From positions 2,875,001 through 2,939,000 of the forward strand of contig NZ_JAUTBJ010000002.1 of the NCBI RefSeq assembly GCF_030819175.1: a stretch of DNA of 64,000 bases, read 5' to 3'. Below the pieces are notes generated by a model. It was given only the letters and a program-made list of their open reading frames with translations. It searched no databases and was not told the origin of the DNA. The stretch is from Sphingomonas sp. SORGH_AS_0879. GTDB lineage: Bacteria > Pseudomonadota > Alphaproteobacteria > Sphingomonadales > Sphingomonadaceae. Positions 33,754 through 44,010 of this stretch are shown here, piece after piece. The position numbers and the translations under genes are program-made. The stretch's first letter is position 1. Each line of letters begins with the position of its first letter.

Positions 33754-34374
33754 TCAAGCGTCGAGCGCGGCTTCCGGCTGGAGCCGCGCCCGGCCCTCGA
33801 CCCAGGGGCGACCGCTCGCCATCCGCCCCTCGAACGCGCCGATCGCCTCGTCACGGGCCAGTGTCAGGCCCACTTCGTCCAGGCCGTTCATCAGGCATTC
33901 GCGACGAAACGGATCGAGTTCGAAGGGAAAGCGATCCTGAAACGGCGTGGTGACGCTCATCGTCTCCAGATCGACCGTGATCGGCTGATCCCTGGCCACC
34001 TCCAGCAGACGATCGACCGCCTCCTGCGGCAGGACGACCGGCACGATGCCGTTCTTGAAGGCATTGCCGGAGAAGATATCCGAGAAGCTCGGCGCGATCA
34101 CCGCCTGGATGCCCATATCGGCCAGCGCCCATGCGGCATGTTCGCGGCTCGACCCGCAACCGAAATTATCGCCTGCGATCAGGATCGGCGCGCCCGCATA
34201 GGCGGGGTCGTCGAAGATATTGCCCGGCTGCGCCCGCACCGTCTCGAACGCGCCGCGCCCCAACCCGGCGCGCGTGATAGTCTTCAACCAATGCGCGGGA
34301 ATGATGACGTCGGTGTCGATATTCTTGGCACCCCAGGGATAGGCGGTGCCGGACACGGTCGTAACCGGATTCAT
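33754..34374 (-). CDS. leuD: 3-isopropylmalate dehydratase small subunit
   Basis: 206 aa. Aconitase swivel domain: [17 protein letters not shown] and [17 protein letters not shown] (substrate-binding serine and arginine), then [17 protein letters not shown]. With LeuC it isomerises 2- and 3-isopropylmalate in leucine synthesis. It lies 163 bp downstream of leuC, with a 35-codon ORF between. Confidence 0.97.
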   Translation of the reverse strand: MNPVTTVSGTAYPWGAKNIDTDVIIPAHWLKTITRAGLGRGAFETVRAQPGNIFDDPAYAGAPILIAGDNFGCGSSREHAAWALADMGIQAVIAPSFSDIFSGNAFKNGIVPVVLPQEAVDRLLEVARDQPITVDLETMSVTTPFQDRFPFELDPFRRECLMNGLDEVGLTLARDEAIGAFEGRMASGRPWVEGRARLQPEAALDA

Positions 34375-34403
34375 GCGATTATCCTGTCTTCAAGGCGTCC
34401 GCG

Positions 34404-34511
34404 TCAGCGGCGCTGCTCCGCGGTGGCGGGGCGCGATGCTATCCCCGCGGCATAGGCGGCGGCGCCGCACAGAACCGCGCCGGTGACGAGCATGACCAAT
34501 ACGTGCTTCAT
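34404..34511 (-). CDS. Tiny exported or membrane protein between leuC and leuD
   Basis: 35 aa, beginning MKHVLVMLVTGAVLC, one hydrophobic segment, ending SRPATAEQRR. AGGGGAG lies about 10 nt before the ATG. In the same operon and strand as leuC and leuD. Function unknown; the ORF is short so confidence is moderate. Confidence 0.5.
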   Translation of the reverse strand: MKHVLVMLVTGAVLCGAAAYAAGIASRPATAEQRR

Positions 34512-34537
34512 GATATGTGTCTCCCCTGCCTTGGCGG

Positions 34538-35992
34538 TCAGATCGCTTCACGATCGAAATCGCGATGCATCAACTCTCTAACATCGGAAAGGCGCCCGGT
34601 CACGGCCGCCGCCGCCGCCATGGCGGGGGACAGCAGATGAGTGCGCGCCCCCGGTCCCTGCCGCCCGACGAAATTGCGGTTGGAGGTCGAGGCGCAACGC
34701 TCGCCCGGCGGCACCTTGTCCGGGTTCATGGCGAGGCACATGGAGCAGCCCGGCTCGCGCCATTCGAAGCCCGCCTGGACGAACACCCGGTCCAGCCCCT
34801 CGGCCTCGGCCTGGCGCTTGACCAGCCCCGATCCGGGCACGACGAGCGCGCGGACGCCGTCCGCCACCCGGCGGTCGCGCGCAACGGCGGCGGCGGCGCG
34901 AAGATCCTCGATGCGGCTGTTGGTGCAACTGCCGATGAAGACATGCTGGATCGCCACGTCCCGCATCGCCGTCCCCGGCTCCAGCCCCATATAATCCAGG
35001 GACTTGCGTGCCGCCTCGCGCTTCGACGGATCGGCGAAGCTGTCGGGATCGGGGACGATGCCGGTGATCGGCACCACATCCTCGGGGCTGGTGCCCCAGG
35101 TCAGGTTGGGGGCGATATCGGCGGCGTCGAGCATGACGACGTTGTCATACACCGCCCCCGGATCCGTCGGCAGCGTCCGCCACCAGGCGACCGCCTTGTC
35201 CCAGTCCGCGCCCTGCGGCGCCATCGGACGCCCCTTCAGATAGGCGAAGGTCGTTTCGTCCGGCGCGATCAGCCCGGCGCGCGCGCCGCCCTCGATCGAC
35301 ATGTTGGCGATGGTCAGGCGGCCCTCGACCGACAGATTGCGGATGACGCTGCCGGTGAATTCGATGACATGGCCGGTGCCGCCCGCGGCGCCGATCTTGC
35401 CGATGATCGCCAGCACCACGTCCTTGGCCGACACGCCGTAACCCAGCACACCGTCGACGCGGACCTCCATCGTCTTGGAGGGCGAGAGCAGCAGCGTCTG
35501 GGTCGCCAGCACATGCTCGACCTCCGACGTGCCGATACCGAAGGCCAGCGCGCCCAGCGCACCGTGCGCCGAAGTATGGCTGTCACCGCAGACCAAAGTC
35601 GTGCCCGGCAGGGTGAAGCCCTGTTCCGGCCCGACGACATGGACGATGCCCTGCTCCGCCGCCGTCGCGTCGATATAGTCGATGCCGAACTCGGCGGTGT
35701 TGCGGCGAAGCGCATCCAGTTGCTGCGCACTTTCCGGGTCGGCGATGGGCAGCAGGTGTCCCGCCGCATCGACGCGCGGCGTCGTCGGCAGATTATGGTC
35801 GGGAACCGCCAGCGTCAGCTCGGGACGGCGCACCTTGCGGCCCGCGACGCGTAGCCCTTCAAAGGCCTGCGGGCTCGTCACCTCATGAACGAGGTGACGG
35901 TCGATATAGATGAGGCAGGTGCCATCGGGCCGCCGTTCGACAACGTGCGCGGCCCAGATCTTCTCGTACAGAGTCTGGGGTCGTTGGGCCAT
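34538..35992 (-). CDS. leuC: 3-isopropylmalate dehydratase large subunit
   Basis: 484 aa [4Fe-4S] aconitase-family protein. Cluster cysteines in [10 protein letters not shown] and [11 protein letters not shown], plus [29 protein letters not shown] earlier in the chain. The ATG at 35992 ([13 protein letters not shown]) fits family starts; longer N-terminal extensions are unlikely. Works with LeuD in leucine biosynthesis. Confidence 0.97.
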   Translation of the reverse strand: MAQRPQTLYEKIWAAHVVERRPDGTCLIYIDRHLVHEVTSPQAFEGLRVAGRKVRRPELTLAVPDHNLPTTPRVDAAGHLLPIADPESAQQLDALRRNTAEFGIDYIDATAAEQGIVHVVGPEQGFTLPGTTLVCGDSHTSAHGALGALAFGIGTSEVEHVLATQTLLLSPSKTMEVRVDGVLGYGVSAKDVVLAIIGKIGAAGGTGHVIEFTGSVIRNLSVEGRLTIANMSIEGGARAGLIAPDETTFAYLKGRPMAPQGADWDKAVAWWRTLPTDPGAVYDNVVMLDAADIAPNLTWGTSPEDVVPITGIVPDPDSFADPSKREAARKSLDYMGLEPGTAMRDVAIQHVFIGSCTNSRIEDLRAAAAVARDRRVADGVRALVVPGSGLVKRQAEAEGLDRVFVQAGFEWREPGCSMCLAMNPDKVPPGERCASTSNRNFVGRQGPGARTHLLSPAMAAAAAVTGRLSDVRELMHRDFDREAI

Positions 35993-36144
35993 GATGGGGG
36001 CGCTGTTATCCGAAAACATGCGCGAGGCAAAGGCCGGGCGCAATGTTATTTCGCCGCGCGTATGCAAATGTCGGATTCGTCATGGACCTGTCGGCCCGAT
36101 GCGGCGTTCCGGCGGTCCCGTTCCTTGATCCAGGTGTGCAATCC

Positions 36145-37398
36145 ATGGCGACCGCCGCGCTGCCCCGGCCTTCCCACGCGCGGCGCGAGCGGTTGCCCGC
36201 GCTCGACGCGATGAACTTCTTCCTGGCGGATGTGCGCGACGGGCTGGGCCCCTATCTCGCCATCTATCTCGTTTCGGTGCGTGGCCCTAGCCATGGGTGG
36301 AACGAGGCGAGCGCCGGGGTCGTCATGACGATCGCCGGGATCGCCGGGCTGATCGCCAACGCACCCGCAGGGGCGTTGATCGACCGGGTCCATGCCAAGC
36401 GCGCCGTGCTGGTCGCCGCTGCCGTCGCGGTGACGCTGGCGTCCGCCTCGCTGCCCTTTGTCGAGGGATTCTGGGCGGTCGCCGCCGGGCAGTCGCTGGC
36501 CGCCGTCGCGGCGTCGGTCTTCGCGCCGGGCATCGCCGCCATCTCGCTGGGCATCGTCGGGCCCAAGGCCTTCACCGCGCGGATCGGGCGGAACGAGGCG
36601 TTCAACCATGCCGGAAACGCCGTGTCCGCCGCGCTGGCCGGGCTGCTGGCGTGGAAGTTCGGGCCGGTCGTGGTCTTCTGGCTGATGGCCGGGCTGGCGG
36701 CGCTCAGCATCGGGGCGACGCTGTCGCTCGATCCCAATCGGATCGACCATGCCATGGCGCGCGGCTGTTCCGACGACGACGAGGAAGCGGACGACGCCTG
36801 CGACCCGCCCTCGCTCTGGCAGACGCTGAAGGGCGCGCCGACGCTTGCCTGGTTCGCGGCGGCGGGGTTCCTGTTCCATCTGTCCAACGCGGCGATGCTC
36901 CCTTCGGTCGGGCAATTGCTGGCGCGCGAGGTGGGTGGCGACAAGGCGACGTCGCTGACCTCCGCCTGTATCGTCGGGGCGCAACTGGTGATGGTGCCGG
37001 TCGCGATGATCGTCGGGCGCAAGGCGGATGACTGGGGCCACCGGCCGATCATGCTGGTGGCCTTTGCCGTGCTGGCGGCGCGTGGGTTGCTCTATACCGT
37101 GTCGGATGCGCCGGGCTGGCTGCTGGCGATCCAGTTGCTCGACGGCGTGGGCGCGGGGATATTGGGGGCGCTGGGCCCGGTGATCGTCGCCGCGATCATG
37201 CGGGGGTCGGGGCGGTTCAACGTCGCCCAAGGGGCGGTGACGACGATCCAGGGTATCGGCGGCGCGCTCAGCACCTCGCTGGCCGGGGTGATGATCGTCG
37301 GGGCGGGCTATCACGCCGCCTTCTGGCTGCTCGCGGCGATCGCGGGGGGTGGGTTGGTGTTGTACCGGCTGGTCATGCCGGAGACGGCGCGGGGTTAA
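36145..37398 (+). CDS. MFS transporter
   Basis: 417 aa with about 12 hydrophobic segments. First loop GALIDRVHAKRAVLVAA is an MFS motif A (usually GxxxDRxGRR) between helices 2 and 3. A charged stretch CSDDDEEADDACDPP separates the two halves. ATG at 36145 is used because the homology-like region begins LPALDAMNFFLADVRDGLGP; earlier ATGs at 36043 and 36082 are possible. Substrate unknown. Divergent from leuC. Confidence 0.88.
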   Translation: MATAALPRPSHARRERLPALDAMNFFLADVRDGLGPYLAIYLVSVRGPSHGWNEASAGVVMTIAGIAGLIANAPAGALIDRVHAKRAVLVAAAVAVTLASASLPFVEGFWAVAAGQSLAAVAASVFAPGIAAISLGIVGPKAFTARIGRNEAFNHAGNAVSAALAGLLAWKFGPVVVFWLMAGLAALSIGATLSLDPNRIDHAMARGCSDDDEEADDACDPPSLWQTLKGAPTLAWFAAAGFLFHLSNAAMLPSVGQLLAREVGGDKATSLTSACIVGAQLVMVPVAMIVGRKADDWGHRPIMLVAFAVLAARGLLYTVSDAPGWLLAIQLLDGVGAGILGALGPVIVAAIMRGSGRFNVAQGAVTTIQGIGGALSTSLAGVMIVGAGYHAAFWLLAAIAGGGLVLYRLVMPETARG

Positions 37399-37418
37399 GG
37401 TTTCGCCAAGCCCCACTC

Positions 37419-38108
37419 TCACCCCTTGGCGCGATAATCCGCCGTCACACCGCCGCATTCCAGCAGTTCGGCCTCATGATCCGGATCGCGCCACGTCTCG
37501 GCCAGCGCCTGCGCCTCCCAGTCCTTCACCGCCGGATGCGCCAGCACCGTCTCGACCCAGGCCGCGCCCGCCGCACCGACATCGATGCCATAGGTCCGCA
37601 CCCGGAACGCCACGGGCGCGTAAAAGGCGTCGACCGCCGAGAAGGTCTCGCCCGCCAGCCACGGCCCGCCGAAGCGCGACAGACCTTCGCTCCATAGCTC
37701 GACCAGCCTTGCGACATCGCGCTCCAGGCGTGACGAAGGGGGCTTGGGATCGACGCGAACGCCGATATTCATCGTCCGTTCGGCCCGGAGCGCCGCGAAG
37801 CCGCCGTGCATCTCCGCCACCGCGCCCATAGCCCAGCCGCGCGCGCCCTCGTCCTCCGGCCAGACGCCCGGATGCCGCTCGGCCAGATAGAGCGCGATGC
37901 CGAGCGAATCCCACACCACCCGCCCGTCATTCAACAGCACCGGCACCTGCCCCGTCGGCGAGAAGGCGCGGAACGCCGCGTAATTCTCCGCCGCCTCGAA
38001 CGGCTCGATCCGGTCGGCGAAATCGATCCCCAGCGCCCTCATCAGCAGCCAGGGACGCAGCGACCAGCTGGAATAATTCCGGTTCGCAGTGATGAGGGTA
38101 TAGGCCAT
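37419..38108 (-). CDS. Glutathione S-transferase family protein
   Basis: 229 aa. N-terminal thioredoxin fold with NRNYSSWSLRPWLLMRALGI (SSWSLRP active-site region), cis-proline in TGQVPVLLNDG, then SLGIALYLAERHP. Resembles the GstA/YfcF-type S-x-x-x-RP class. Start overlaps the scoB stop by one base (TGATG), so it is in the same operon. Substrate unknown. Confidence 0.92.
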   Translation of the reverse strand: MAYTLITANRNYSSWSLRPWLLMRALGIDFADRIEPFEAAENYAAFRAFSPTGQVPVLLNDGRVVWDSLGIALYLAERHPGVWPEDEGARGWAMGAVAEMHGGFAALRAERTMNIGVRVDPKPPSSRLERDVARLVELWSEGLSRFGGPWLAGETFSAVDAFYAPVAFRVRTYGIDVGAAGAAWVETVLAHPAVKDWEAQALAETWRDPDHEAELLECGGVTADYRAKG

Positions 38109-38743
38109 CAGCGTTGGAACTTCGCCGTGGTCTTGGCCGCGACCTCATCCGCCGTCACGCCCGGCGCGCATTCGACCAGGCGGAAGGCGCTGTCATGATC
38201 GGGCCGCTGGAACACGGCAAGGTCGGTGACGATCATGTCCACCACGTTGCGCCCGGTCAGCGGCAGCGTGCATTCGGGGATGAACTTGGGGCTGCCGTCC
38301 TTGGCGTTATGCTCCATGACGACGATGATCTTCTTGACGCCCGCGACCAGATCCATCGCGCCGCCCATGCCCTTGATCATCTTGCCGGGGATCATCCAGT
38401 TGGCGATGTCGCCACCCTCGGACACCTCCATCGCGCCGAGCACGGTCAGGTCGATATGCCCGCCCCGGATCATCGCGAAGCTGTCGGCGGACGAGAAATA
38501 GACCGAGTGGGGCAGTTCGCTGATCGTCTGCTTGCCCGCATTGATCAGGTCGGGATCGACCTCGTCCTCATAGGGAAACGGCCCGATGCCCAGCATTCCG
38601 TTTTCGGATTGCAGCGTGACCTCGACCCCTTGCGGGATATGGTTGGCCACCAGCGTCGGGATGCCGATGCCGAGATTGACGTAGAATCCGTCCTTCAGTT
38701 CCCTGGCCGCACGGGCGGCCATTTCGTCGCGGGTCCAGGCCAT
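38108..38743 (-). CDS. scoB: 3-oxoacid CoA-transferase subunit B
   Basis: 211 aa. [25 protein letters not shown] with the catalytic glutamate, and [15 protein letters not shown] are hallmarks of subunit B of succinyl-CoA:3-ketoacid CoA-transferase. ATG at 38743 used. Normally scoA and scoB are adjacent; here a phosphatase gene lies between. Operon order: scoA, phosphatase, scoB, GST. Confidence 0.95.
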   Translation of the reverse strand: MAWTRDEMAARAARELKDGFYVNLGIGIPTLVANHIPQGVEVTLQSENGMLGIGPFPYEDEVDPDLINAGKQTISELPHSVYFSSADSFAMIRGGHIDLTVLGAMEVSEGGDIANWMIPGKMIKGMGGAMDLVAGVKKIIVVMEHNAKDGSPKFIPECTLPLTGRNVVDMIVTDLAVFQRPDHDSAFRLVECAPGVTADEVAAKTTAKFQR

Positions 38744-38745
38744 GG

Positions 38746-39603
38746 TCACTGCTCTCCTGTCGGATGCCACCGCCGGTCGGCGGGGAAGATGTCGTCGGCG
38801 CTGCCCTTCAGCGCCTTGCCATAGACGGGATTGGGGAAGACGAACCAGCCACGCCCCCAAAGAGCCGCGACACGCGGGCCATCGGCCCGGGCCCGACGCT
38901 CGGACGCGCTGGCGGGGCCGTTGAACAAGTCACTGAAATCGCCCAGTTGATCACCGCCCATCGCGATCACGCAATAACGCTCCGCTATCCTCCAGCGACG
39001 CGCGTCCTTATTATCGCCGGTATTGGTATCGATGCGCACGAACAGCGTGTCGCCATGCACCGCCGGACCCAACCCTGCCGCGTCGATCGCGCGGGCCGTC
39101 CCCGCCGAGTCGTCGCGATTGGTGTTGAAGATCACCGTCACGCCCATCGTCCGCAAGTCGGCGATCGCCGCCGCCGCGCCGGGGGTCGGCAGCACGGCAT
39201 GGCCATCGCTCTGCTCCCAGGCGCTCCAGCGGCCCGGAAAGGCGCGGTCGGCGCGGCCGGTCAGGTCGTCCTGCTCGAAACCAAGGTTGAGGAGGACGGT
39301 TTCGTCGACGTCGAACACCGCCGCCGGACTCTTGCCGGTGCAGGAGACGAAGCGGGGAGCGTCGAGGGTCGCGCCCGGTTCCAGCACGACACTGTCGCGC
39401 GGTGGGTGGCGGACCCTGTCGGCGGCATAGGTGACCAGCGCATTCCACGCCTGGCGCGAGATCGCGTCGGCCTCCGCCGAGCCGTAGAGATATTGCATCC
39501 CCGCCAGCTTGGAGTTCGTGGCCGCGGGAGGTGGGGGCGCGGGGCTGTTGTTACCGACGGCGACGACGCAGCCGGATAGGGCAAATCCCAGGGCGAGTGT
39601 CAT
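38746..39603 (-). CDS. HAD-family acid phosphatase, e(P4)/class B-like lipoprotein
   Basis: 285 aa. Lipoprotein signal ending LSGC with C12, then a HAD core: [16 protein letters not shown] (DxDxT nucleophile), [13 protein letters not shown] (motif II region), [13 protein letters not shown] (motif III) and [13 protein letters not shown] (motif IV). Matches 5'-nucleotidase lipoprotein e(P4) family; probably dephosphorylates nucleotides at the outer membrane. The start at 39603 is followed by the signal peptide; upstream DNA is GC-rich repeat. Its stop is 2 bp before scoB. Confidence 0.9.
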   Translation of the reverse strand: MTLALGFALSGCVVAVGNNSPAPPPPAATNSKLAGMQYLYGSAEADAISRQAWNALVTYAADRVRHPPRDSVVLEPGATLDAPRFVSCTGKSPAAVFDVDETVLLNLGFEQDDLTGRADRAFPGRWSAWEQSDGHAVLPTPGAAAAIADLRTMGVTVIFNTNRDDSAGTARAIDAAGLGPAVHGDTLFVRIDTNTGDNKDARRWRIAERYCVIAMGGDQLGDFSDLFNGPASASERRARADGPRVAALWGRGWFVFPNPVYGKALKGSADDIFPADRRWHPTGEQ

Positions 39604-39778
39604 GCCCAGCCTCAGGCCGGGACGCCCTCCCCCAACCCAGTTGCGGGTGAACGATGCCCCGCATCGTTCAGGCCATGCCGGGGGCATGGCCGACCCGCAA
39701 CTCGCCTGCGGGAGGGGAGAGGTTGCCGGGCTGCCGCCTTGCTGAACCTTCATGCGTTTCATGAACCACCCCTCCGCC

Positions 39779-39836
39779 ACAAGCGCTCCCCCTCCCGCAG
39801 GCGGGAGGGGGCCGGGGGAGGGCCTGCCCCACCCCC
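39779..39836. repeat. GC-rich inverted repeat upstream of the phosphatase
   Basis: CCCCCTCCCGCAGGCGGGAGGGGG forms a hairpin; the same word family (CGGGAGGGGA, CTCGCCTGCGGGAGGGG) occurs at 39700-39720. It relates in style, not in detail, to the family A repeats. Confidence 0.6.
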
Positions 39837-39847
39837 ACCGTCATCCA

Positions 39848-40549
39848 TCAAACCCGCTCGCGCACCGTGCGGAACTCGATCTTCTTCTCATACGGCGCGC
39901 CGACGATCATCCGCTTCACGTAAATACCAGGGAGATGAATCTGGTCGGGGTCGAAGCTGCCGACCGGCACCACCTCCTCCACCTCGGCCACGCAGATGCG
40001 GCCCGCCGTCGCCATCGGCTGGTTGAAGTTGCGCGCGGTCTTGCGGAAGATCAGGTTCCCCGCCTCGTCCGCCTTCCACCCCTTGATGATCGACAGGTCG
40101 GCGCGGATGCCGCGTTCGAGGATATAGTCCTCCCCGTCGAAGCTCTTCACTTCCTTGCCCTCGGCCACCTTCGTACCGACGCCGGTCTTGGTGTAGAAGC
40201 CGGGGATGCCCGCGCCCCCTGCCCGGCAACGCTCGGCCAGCGTTCCCTGGGGGCAGAATTCCACCTCCAACTCACCGCTCAGATATTGCCGCTCGAACTC
40301 CTTGTTCTCGCCGACATAGGAGGAGATCATCTTCTTGACCTGATGCGAGCGGAGCAGCTTGCCCAGCCCGACTCCGTCGATCCCGGCGTTGTTGCTGGCG
40401 ATGGTCAGGTCTCTGGTCCCGGCCGCCTCGATCGCGTCAATCAGCCGTTCCGGGATGCCGCACAGGCCGAAGCCGCCCGCACAGATCGTCATGCCGTCGA
40501 ACAACAGGCCGTCCAGCGCGTGCGCCGCGTCGGGATAAAGCTTCTGCAT
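39848..40549 (-). CDS. scoA: 3-oxoacid CoA-transferase subunit A
   Basis: 233 aa. CoA-transferase family [14 protein letters not shown], then [14 protein letters not shown] and [21 protein letters not shown]. The ATG at 40549 has GGAGGA upstream. With ScoB it moves CoA between succinyl-CoA and acetoacetate. Divergent from the ThDP enzyme gene 101 bp away. Confidence 0.95.
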   Translation of the reverse strand: MQKLYPDAAHALDGLLFDGMTICAGGFGLCGIPERLIDAIEAAGTRDLTIASNNAGIDGVGLGKLLRSHQVKKMISSYVGENKEFERQYLSGELEVEFCPQGTLAERCRAGGAGIPGFYTKTGVGTKVAEGKEVKSFDGEDYILERGIRADLSIIKGWKADEAGNLIFRKTARNFNQPMATAGRICVAEVEEVVPVGSFDPDQIHLPGIYVKRMIVGAPYEKKIEFRTVRERV

Positions 40550-40650
40550 GGGCGTCCTCCCTATGATGGGGGCCAGCGTTAGGCGGAGCGACGGAGCCGG
40601 GTCAACCCGGCGTTTGCGCTTTGCCGACAAGCGGCGCTAGGCTGCCGGAC

Positions 40651-42300
40651 ATGAGCTTGAAAACCGGCGGACGCCTGCTTGTCGATGCGCTTCTCGAACA
40701 GGGGTGCGACCGTATCTTCACCGTGCCGGGCGAGAGTTTCCTGGCGGTGCTCGACGCGCTGCACGACACGCCCGCGATCGATCTGATGACCTGTCGGCAG
40801 GAGGGCGGCGTGACCTTCATGGCCTGCGCCGATGGGACGATGACCGGGCGGCCGGGCGTCGCCTTCGTGACGCGGGGGCCGGGCGCGACCAACGCGGCGA
40901 TCGGCGTGCATGTCGCGCGACAGGATTCGCAGCCGATGATCCTGTTCATCGGAGACGTGGACCGGGGCACCCGCGATCGCGAGGCTTTTCAAGAAGTCGA
41001 TTTCCAGGCGATGTTCGCCCCGCTCGCCAAATGGGCCGCGCGGATCGATGACGCCGCGAGAATCCCGGAATATGTCGCGCGCGCCTATGCCACGGCGATG
41101 AGCGGGCGGCCCGGCCCGGTCGTGCTGGCGCTGCCCGAGGACATGCTGTGCGATCTGGTCGAGGGCCGTCCCCGCCCCCGGATCGAACGGCCCGTGCAGG
41201 ACGTGTCGATCATCGACATACTCGCCGCCCATGACATGATCGCCAAGGCCGAGCGACCGGTCGCGATCATCGGCGGCGCGTACTGGGACGCCGATGCCGT
41301 CGCCCTGGTCGAGCAATGGGGCGAAGCGGCGGGCGTCCCGCTGGTGGCGGCGTTCCGGCGACAGGATGCGGTGTCCGCCACATGCCCCGTCTATGCGGGC
41401 AATCTGGGCTATGGCCCCAACCCCGCGCTGGTCGCCCGCGTGCGGGAGGCCGACCTGCTCATCGTTCTCGGCGCGCGCCTGGGCGAGGCGACGACCGATG
41501 GCTACACCCTCATCACCCCCGACCATCCCGGCCAGACGCTGATCCACGTCCATCCCGACCCGGAGGAATTGCACAGCGTCTATCGCACCGATCTGGCGCT
41601 TTGCGGCGACGTCGCCGAAGCCGTCGCGATGCTGGAGTTGATGGCGTCCGAGCAGGGTACTCCCCATACCTCGGGCGTCGAGGCCCATGCCGCATATCTC
41701 GCCTGGTCGGAGCCCGCCCCGCGCGAGGGTGTGACGCTGGACCTGGGGCAATGCGTCGCGGCGATGCGGGAGCGGCTTCCCGCCGACTCGATCATCTGCA
41801 ACGGCGCGGGCAATTATTCCGGCTGGTGGCACCGATACTGGCGCTATGAGCCGGGGAGCCAGTTGGCTCCCACCTGCGGCGCCATGGGCTATGGCGTCCC
41901 CGCCGCCACCGCCGCCGCGCTTCGCCACCCCGACCGGACGGTGGTGGCGCTGGCCGGCGATGGCTGTTTCCTGATGAACGGACAGGAACTGGCGACCGCC
42001 GTTCAGCATGGCGCGTCGATGCTGGTGATCCTGGTCGACAATGGCGGCTATGGCACGATCCGGATGCATCAGGAGCGGGAATATCCCGGCCGGGTCGCGG
42101 CAACGGCACTTGCCAATCCCGATTTCGCGGCACTGGCGCGGGCCTATGGTAGCTGGAGCGAGACGGTCGCACGGACCGAAGACTTCGCCCCCGCCTTGTC
42201 GCGCGCCATGGCCGAAACGGGCGTCCGTCTGCTGCATCTGAAGACCGATATCGAGGTCATCACCCCCGCCACGACCCTGTCGCGAATCGCGGGGCGGTAG
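40651..42300 (+). CDS. Thiamine pyrophosphate-dependent enzyme (acetolactate synthase-like)
   Basis: 549 aa with the three-domain ThDP layout. The N-terminal part has the catalytic glutamate E51 in RQEGGVTFMACADG and GRPGVAFVTRGPGATNA; the C-terminal part has GDGCFLMNGQELATAVQ with the ThDP-Mg motif (GDG...N) and VDNGGYGTIRMHQE. No FAD site obvious. It resembles acetolactate synthase/benzoylformate decarboxylase; the real substrate is not given by the sequence. No small regulatory subunit follows, so it is not the ilvBH enzyme. Confidence 0.9.
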   Translation: MSLKTGGRLLVDALLEQGCDRIFTVPGESFLAVLDALHDTPAIDLMTCRQEGGVTFMACADGTMTGRPGVAFVTRGPGATNAAIGVHVARQDSQPMILFIGDVDRGTRDREAFQEVDFQAMFAPLAKWAARIDDAARIPEYVARAYATAMSGRPGPVVLALPEDMLCDLVEGRPRPRIERPVQDVSIIDILAAHDMIAKAERPVAIIGGAYWDADAVALVEQWGEAAGVPLVAAFRRQDAVSATCPVYAGNLGYGPNPALVARVREADLLIVLGARLGEATTDGYTLITPDHPGQTLIHVHPDPEELHSVYRTDLALCGDVAEAVAMLELMASEQGTPHTSGVEAHAAYLAWSEPAPREGVTLDLGQCVAAMRERLPADSIICNGAGNYSGWWHRYWRYEPGSQLAPTCGAMGYGVPAATAAALRHPDRTVVALAGDGCFLMNGQELATAVQHGASMLVILVDNGGYGTIRMHQEREYPGRVAATALANPDFAALARAYGSWSETVARTEDFAPALSRAMAETGVRLLHLKTDIEVITPATTLSRIAGR

Positions 42301-42491
42301 CGCAGTTTCCTACCCTGCCAGGGCGAGCGGCAGCGCGTGAGCGCTGCCGGAGGGACATTCCGCTATCAAGCGTTCTTTACCCCGCAACCAACTTTGCCGA
42401 CGCCCCCTTCCTCGCAAATATGGCATCAGATACCCGCAACACCTCCAAAGTAACGTTACCAGGAAAACGATTGCACTATTTGATTTCATTT
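42301..42491. other. Gap with a small hairpin, no gene seen
   Basis: About 190 bp. GCGGCAGCGCGTGAGCGCTGCCG forms a hairpin near 42328-42352 after the ThDP gene. No ORF supported. Confidence 0.4.
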
Positions 42492-42529
42492 CGACAAAAG
42501 AAAACCGCCCCGGCGCAAACCGGGGCGGT
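42492..42529 (-). terminator. Rho-independent terminator of the CsbD gene
   Basis: On the minus strand ACCGCCCCGG-TTTGCG-CCGGGGCGGT is followed by TTTCTTTTG. It starts 40 bp after the csbD stop. Confidence 0.85.
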
Positions 42530-42572
42530 GAGTTCGTTGCTGATTGCTTTAGTCAGAAAACGACTAGCAGGT

Positions 42573-42755
42573 TCAGATGTTGTCGCCAAGAGCGCCCTTT
42601 ACCGACCCCTTAACTTCCTGACCCTTGCCCTTGAGCTGCTGGGCCTGACCCTCGGCCTTCAAATCGGCGTCGTGGTTGTGATCGCCGAGCGCTTCCTTGG
42701 CCTTGCCAACCAGTTCGTTGACGTTGCCCTTGATCTTGTCGGTGAGCTCACCCAT
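42573..42755 (-). CDS. CsbD family stress-response protein
   Basis: 60 aa: MGELTDKIKGNVNELVGKAK... with GQAQQLKGKGQEVKGSVKGALGD, the CsbD repeat. Small charged helical proteins of this family are induced under stress. The ATG at 42755 has GGAGG 5 nt upstream; the ATG at 42767 lacks one. A strong terminator follows. Confidence 0.95.
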   Translation of the reverse strand: MGELTDKIKGNVNELVGKAKEALGDHNHDADLKAEGQAQQLKGKGQEVKGSVKGALGDNI

Positions 42756-42845
42756 CGCGGCCTCCATTTACTGGGGATCGAATGATCCCGTTGAACACTC
42801 TGAGACTAAACACGTCGTTACGCGGGGGGTTCCCTGAAATTAATG

Positions 42846-43913
42846 TCAGATCAGGCCAGCGAGCGGGCTGGACGGGTCGGCATAGCGGCGCATCCCCATC
42901 CGCCCCGCACGATAGGCCATGCGCCCCGCCTCGACCCCCGCCTTCATGGCGCGGGCCATCAGCACCGGGTCCCTGGCCTCGGCGATCGCGGTGTTCATCA
43001 GCACACCGTCGCAACCCAGTTCCATCGCCACCGCCGCCTCGGACGCGGTGCCGACGCCCGCATCGACCAGCACGGGCACCTTGGCCCCCTCCACGATCAA
43101 TCGAATCGTGACCTTGTTCTGAATGCCCAGTCCAGACCCGATCGGCGCGCCCAGCGGCATGATCGCGACCGCGCCCACATCCTCCAGCCGCTTGGCCGCG
43201 ATGGGATCGTCGACGCAATAGACCATCGGCTTGAAGCCTTCCCTGGCCAGGATCTCGGTCGCGCGCAGCGTCTCAACCATATCCGGGTAGAGCGTCTTGG
43301 CCTCGCCCAGCACCTCCAGCTTGACCAGATCCCAGCCGCCCGCCTCACGCGCCAGCCGCAGCGTGCGGATCGCATCCTCGGCGGTGAAGCAGCCCGCCGT
43401 GTTGGGCAGATAGGTGATCTTCTTCGGGTCGATATAATCGGTCAGCATCGGTGCGTTACGATCCGACACGTTCACCCGGCGCACCGCGACGGTGACGATC
43501 TCCGCCCCAGCCGCCTCGACCGCCGCCGCGTTCTGGGCGAAGTCCTTATACTTGCCGGTCCCGACGATCAGGCGCGAGCGGAAGCGCTTGCCCGCGACCT
43601 CCCACGAATCATCGTCCGCCGCCTCGGTCATGGGCGCCGCCGCATGATCGCCGCCGCCGCCCGCGACCGGATGGTCGCCGCCGCCGACGAAATGGACGAT
43701 CTCGATCTCGTCGCCATCCTCGACCTCGACCTGCGCCAGCGTCGAGCGGGGCACGACCTCCAGATTGCGCTCCACCGCCACCTTTTCGGGCACCAGCCCC
43801 AACTGGCTCGCCAGATCGGCCAGCGACAGGCCAGCCGCCACCCGCTTATGCTCGCCATTCACGGTGATCGTCACGGTTCCATCGGTATGGGGCATATCAG
43901 TGTCACTTACCAT
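42846..43913 (-). CDS. thiG: ThiS-ThiG fusion: sulfur carrier and thiazole synthase
   Basis: 355 aa. Residues 13-79 form a ThiS ubiquitin-like domain ([12 protein letters not shown]...VHFVGGG) with the carrier GG at 77-79. A Gly/His/Ala-rich linker (80-105) leads to ThiG ([17 protein letters not shown]...LVKLEVLGE with K198, [17 protein letters not shown]). It builds the thiazole phosphate moiety of thiamine. A carrier GG not at a free C-terminus is unusual: the thiocarboxylate needs a free end, so processing or another mechanism is required. No TPP riboswitch is seen in the 97-bp gap upstream. Confidence 0.93.
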   Translation of the reverse strand: MVSDTDMPHTDGTVTITVNGEHKRVAAGLSLADLASQLGLVPEKVAVERNLEVVPRSTLAQVEVEDGDEIEIVHFVGGGDHPVAGGGGDHAAAPMTEAADDDSWEVAGKRFRSRLIVGTGKYKDFAQNAAAVEAAGAEIVTVAVRRVNVSDRNAPMLTDYIDPKKITYLPNTAGCFTAEDAIRTLRLAREAGGWDLVKLEVLGEAKTLYPDMVETLRATEILAREGFKPMVYCVDDPIAAKRLEDVGAVAIMPLGAPIGSGLGIQNKVTIRLIVEGAKVPVLVDAGVGTASEAAVAMELGCDGVLMNTAIAEARDPVLMARAMKAGVEAGRMAYRAGRMGMRRYADPSSPLAGLI

Positions 43914-44010
43914 GCAAGTCGCTGCCCGCTCGACGTGGGATAGGGCATGCGGTTAAGGAAGGCCCTCGATCTAGGCCCGGCCACCCCGAGCCGCAACCAT
44001 GGGAGTGCCG

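Noticed and set aside
43914-44010. TPP riboswitch upstream of thiSG
   Set aside because: The gap is only 97 bp and no thi-box consensus was seen.
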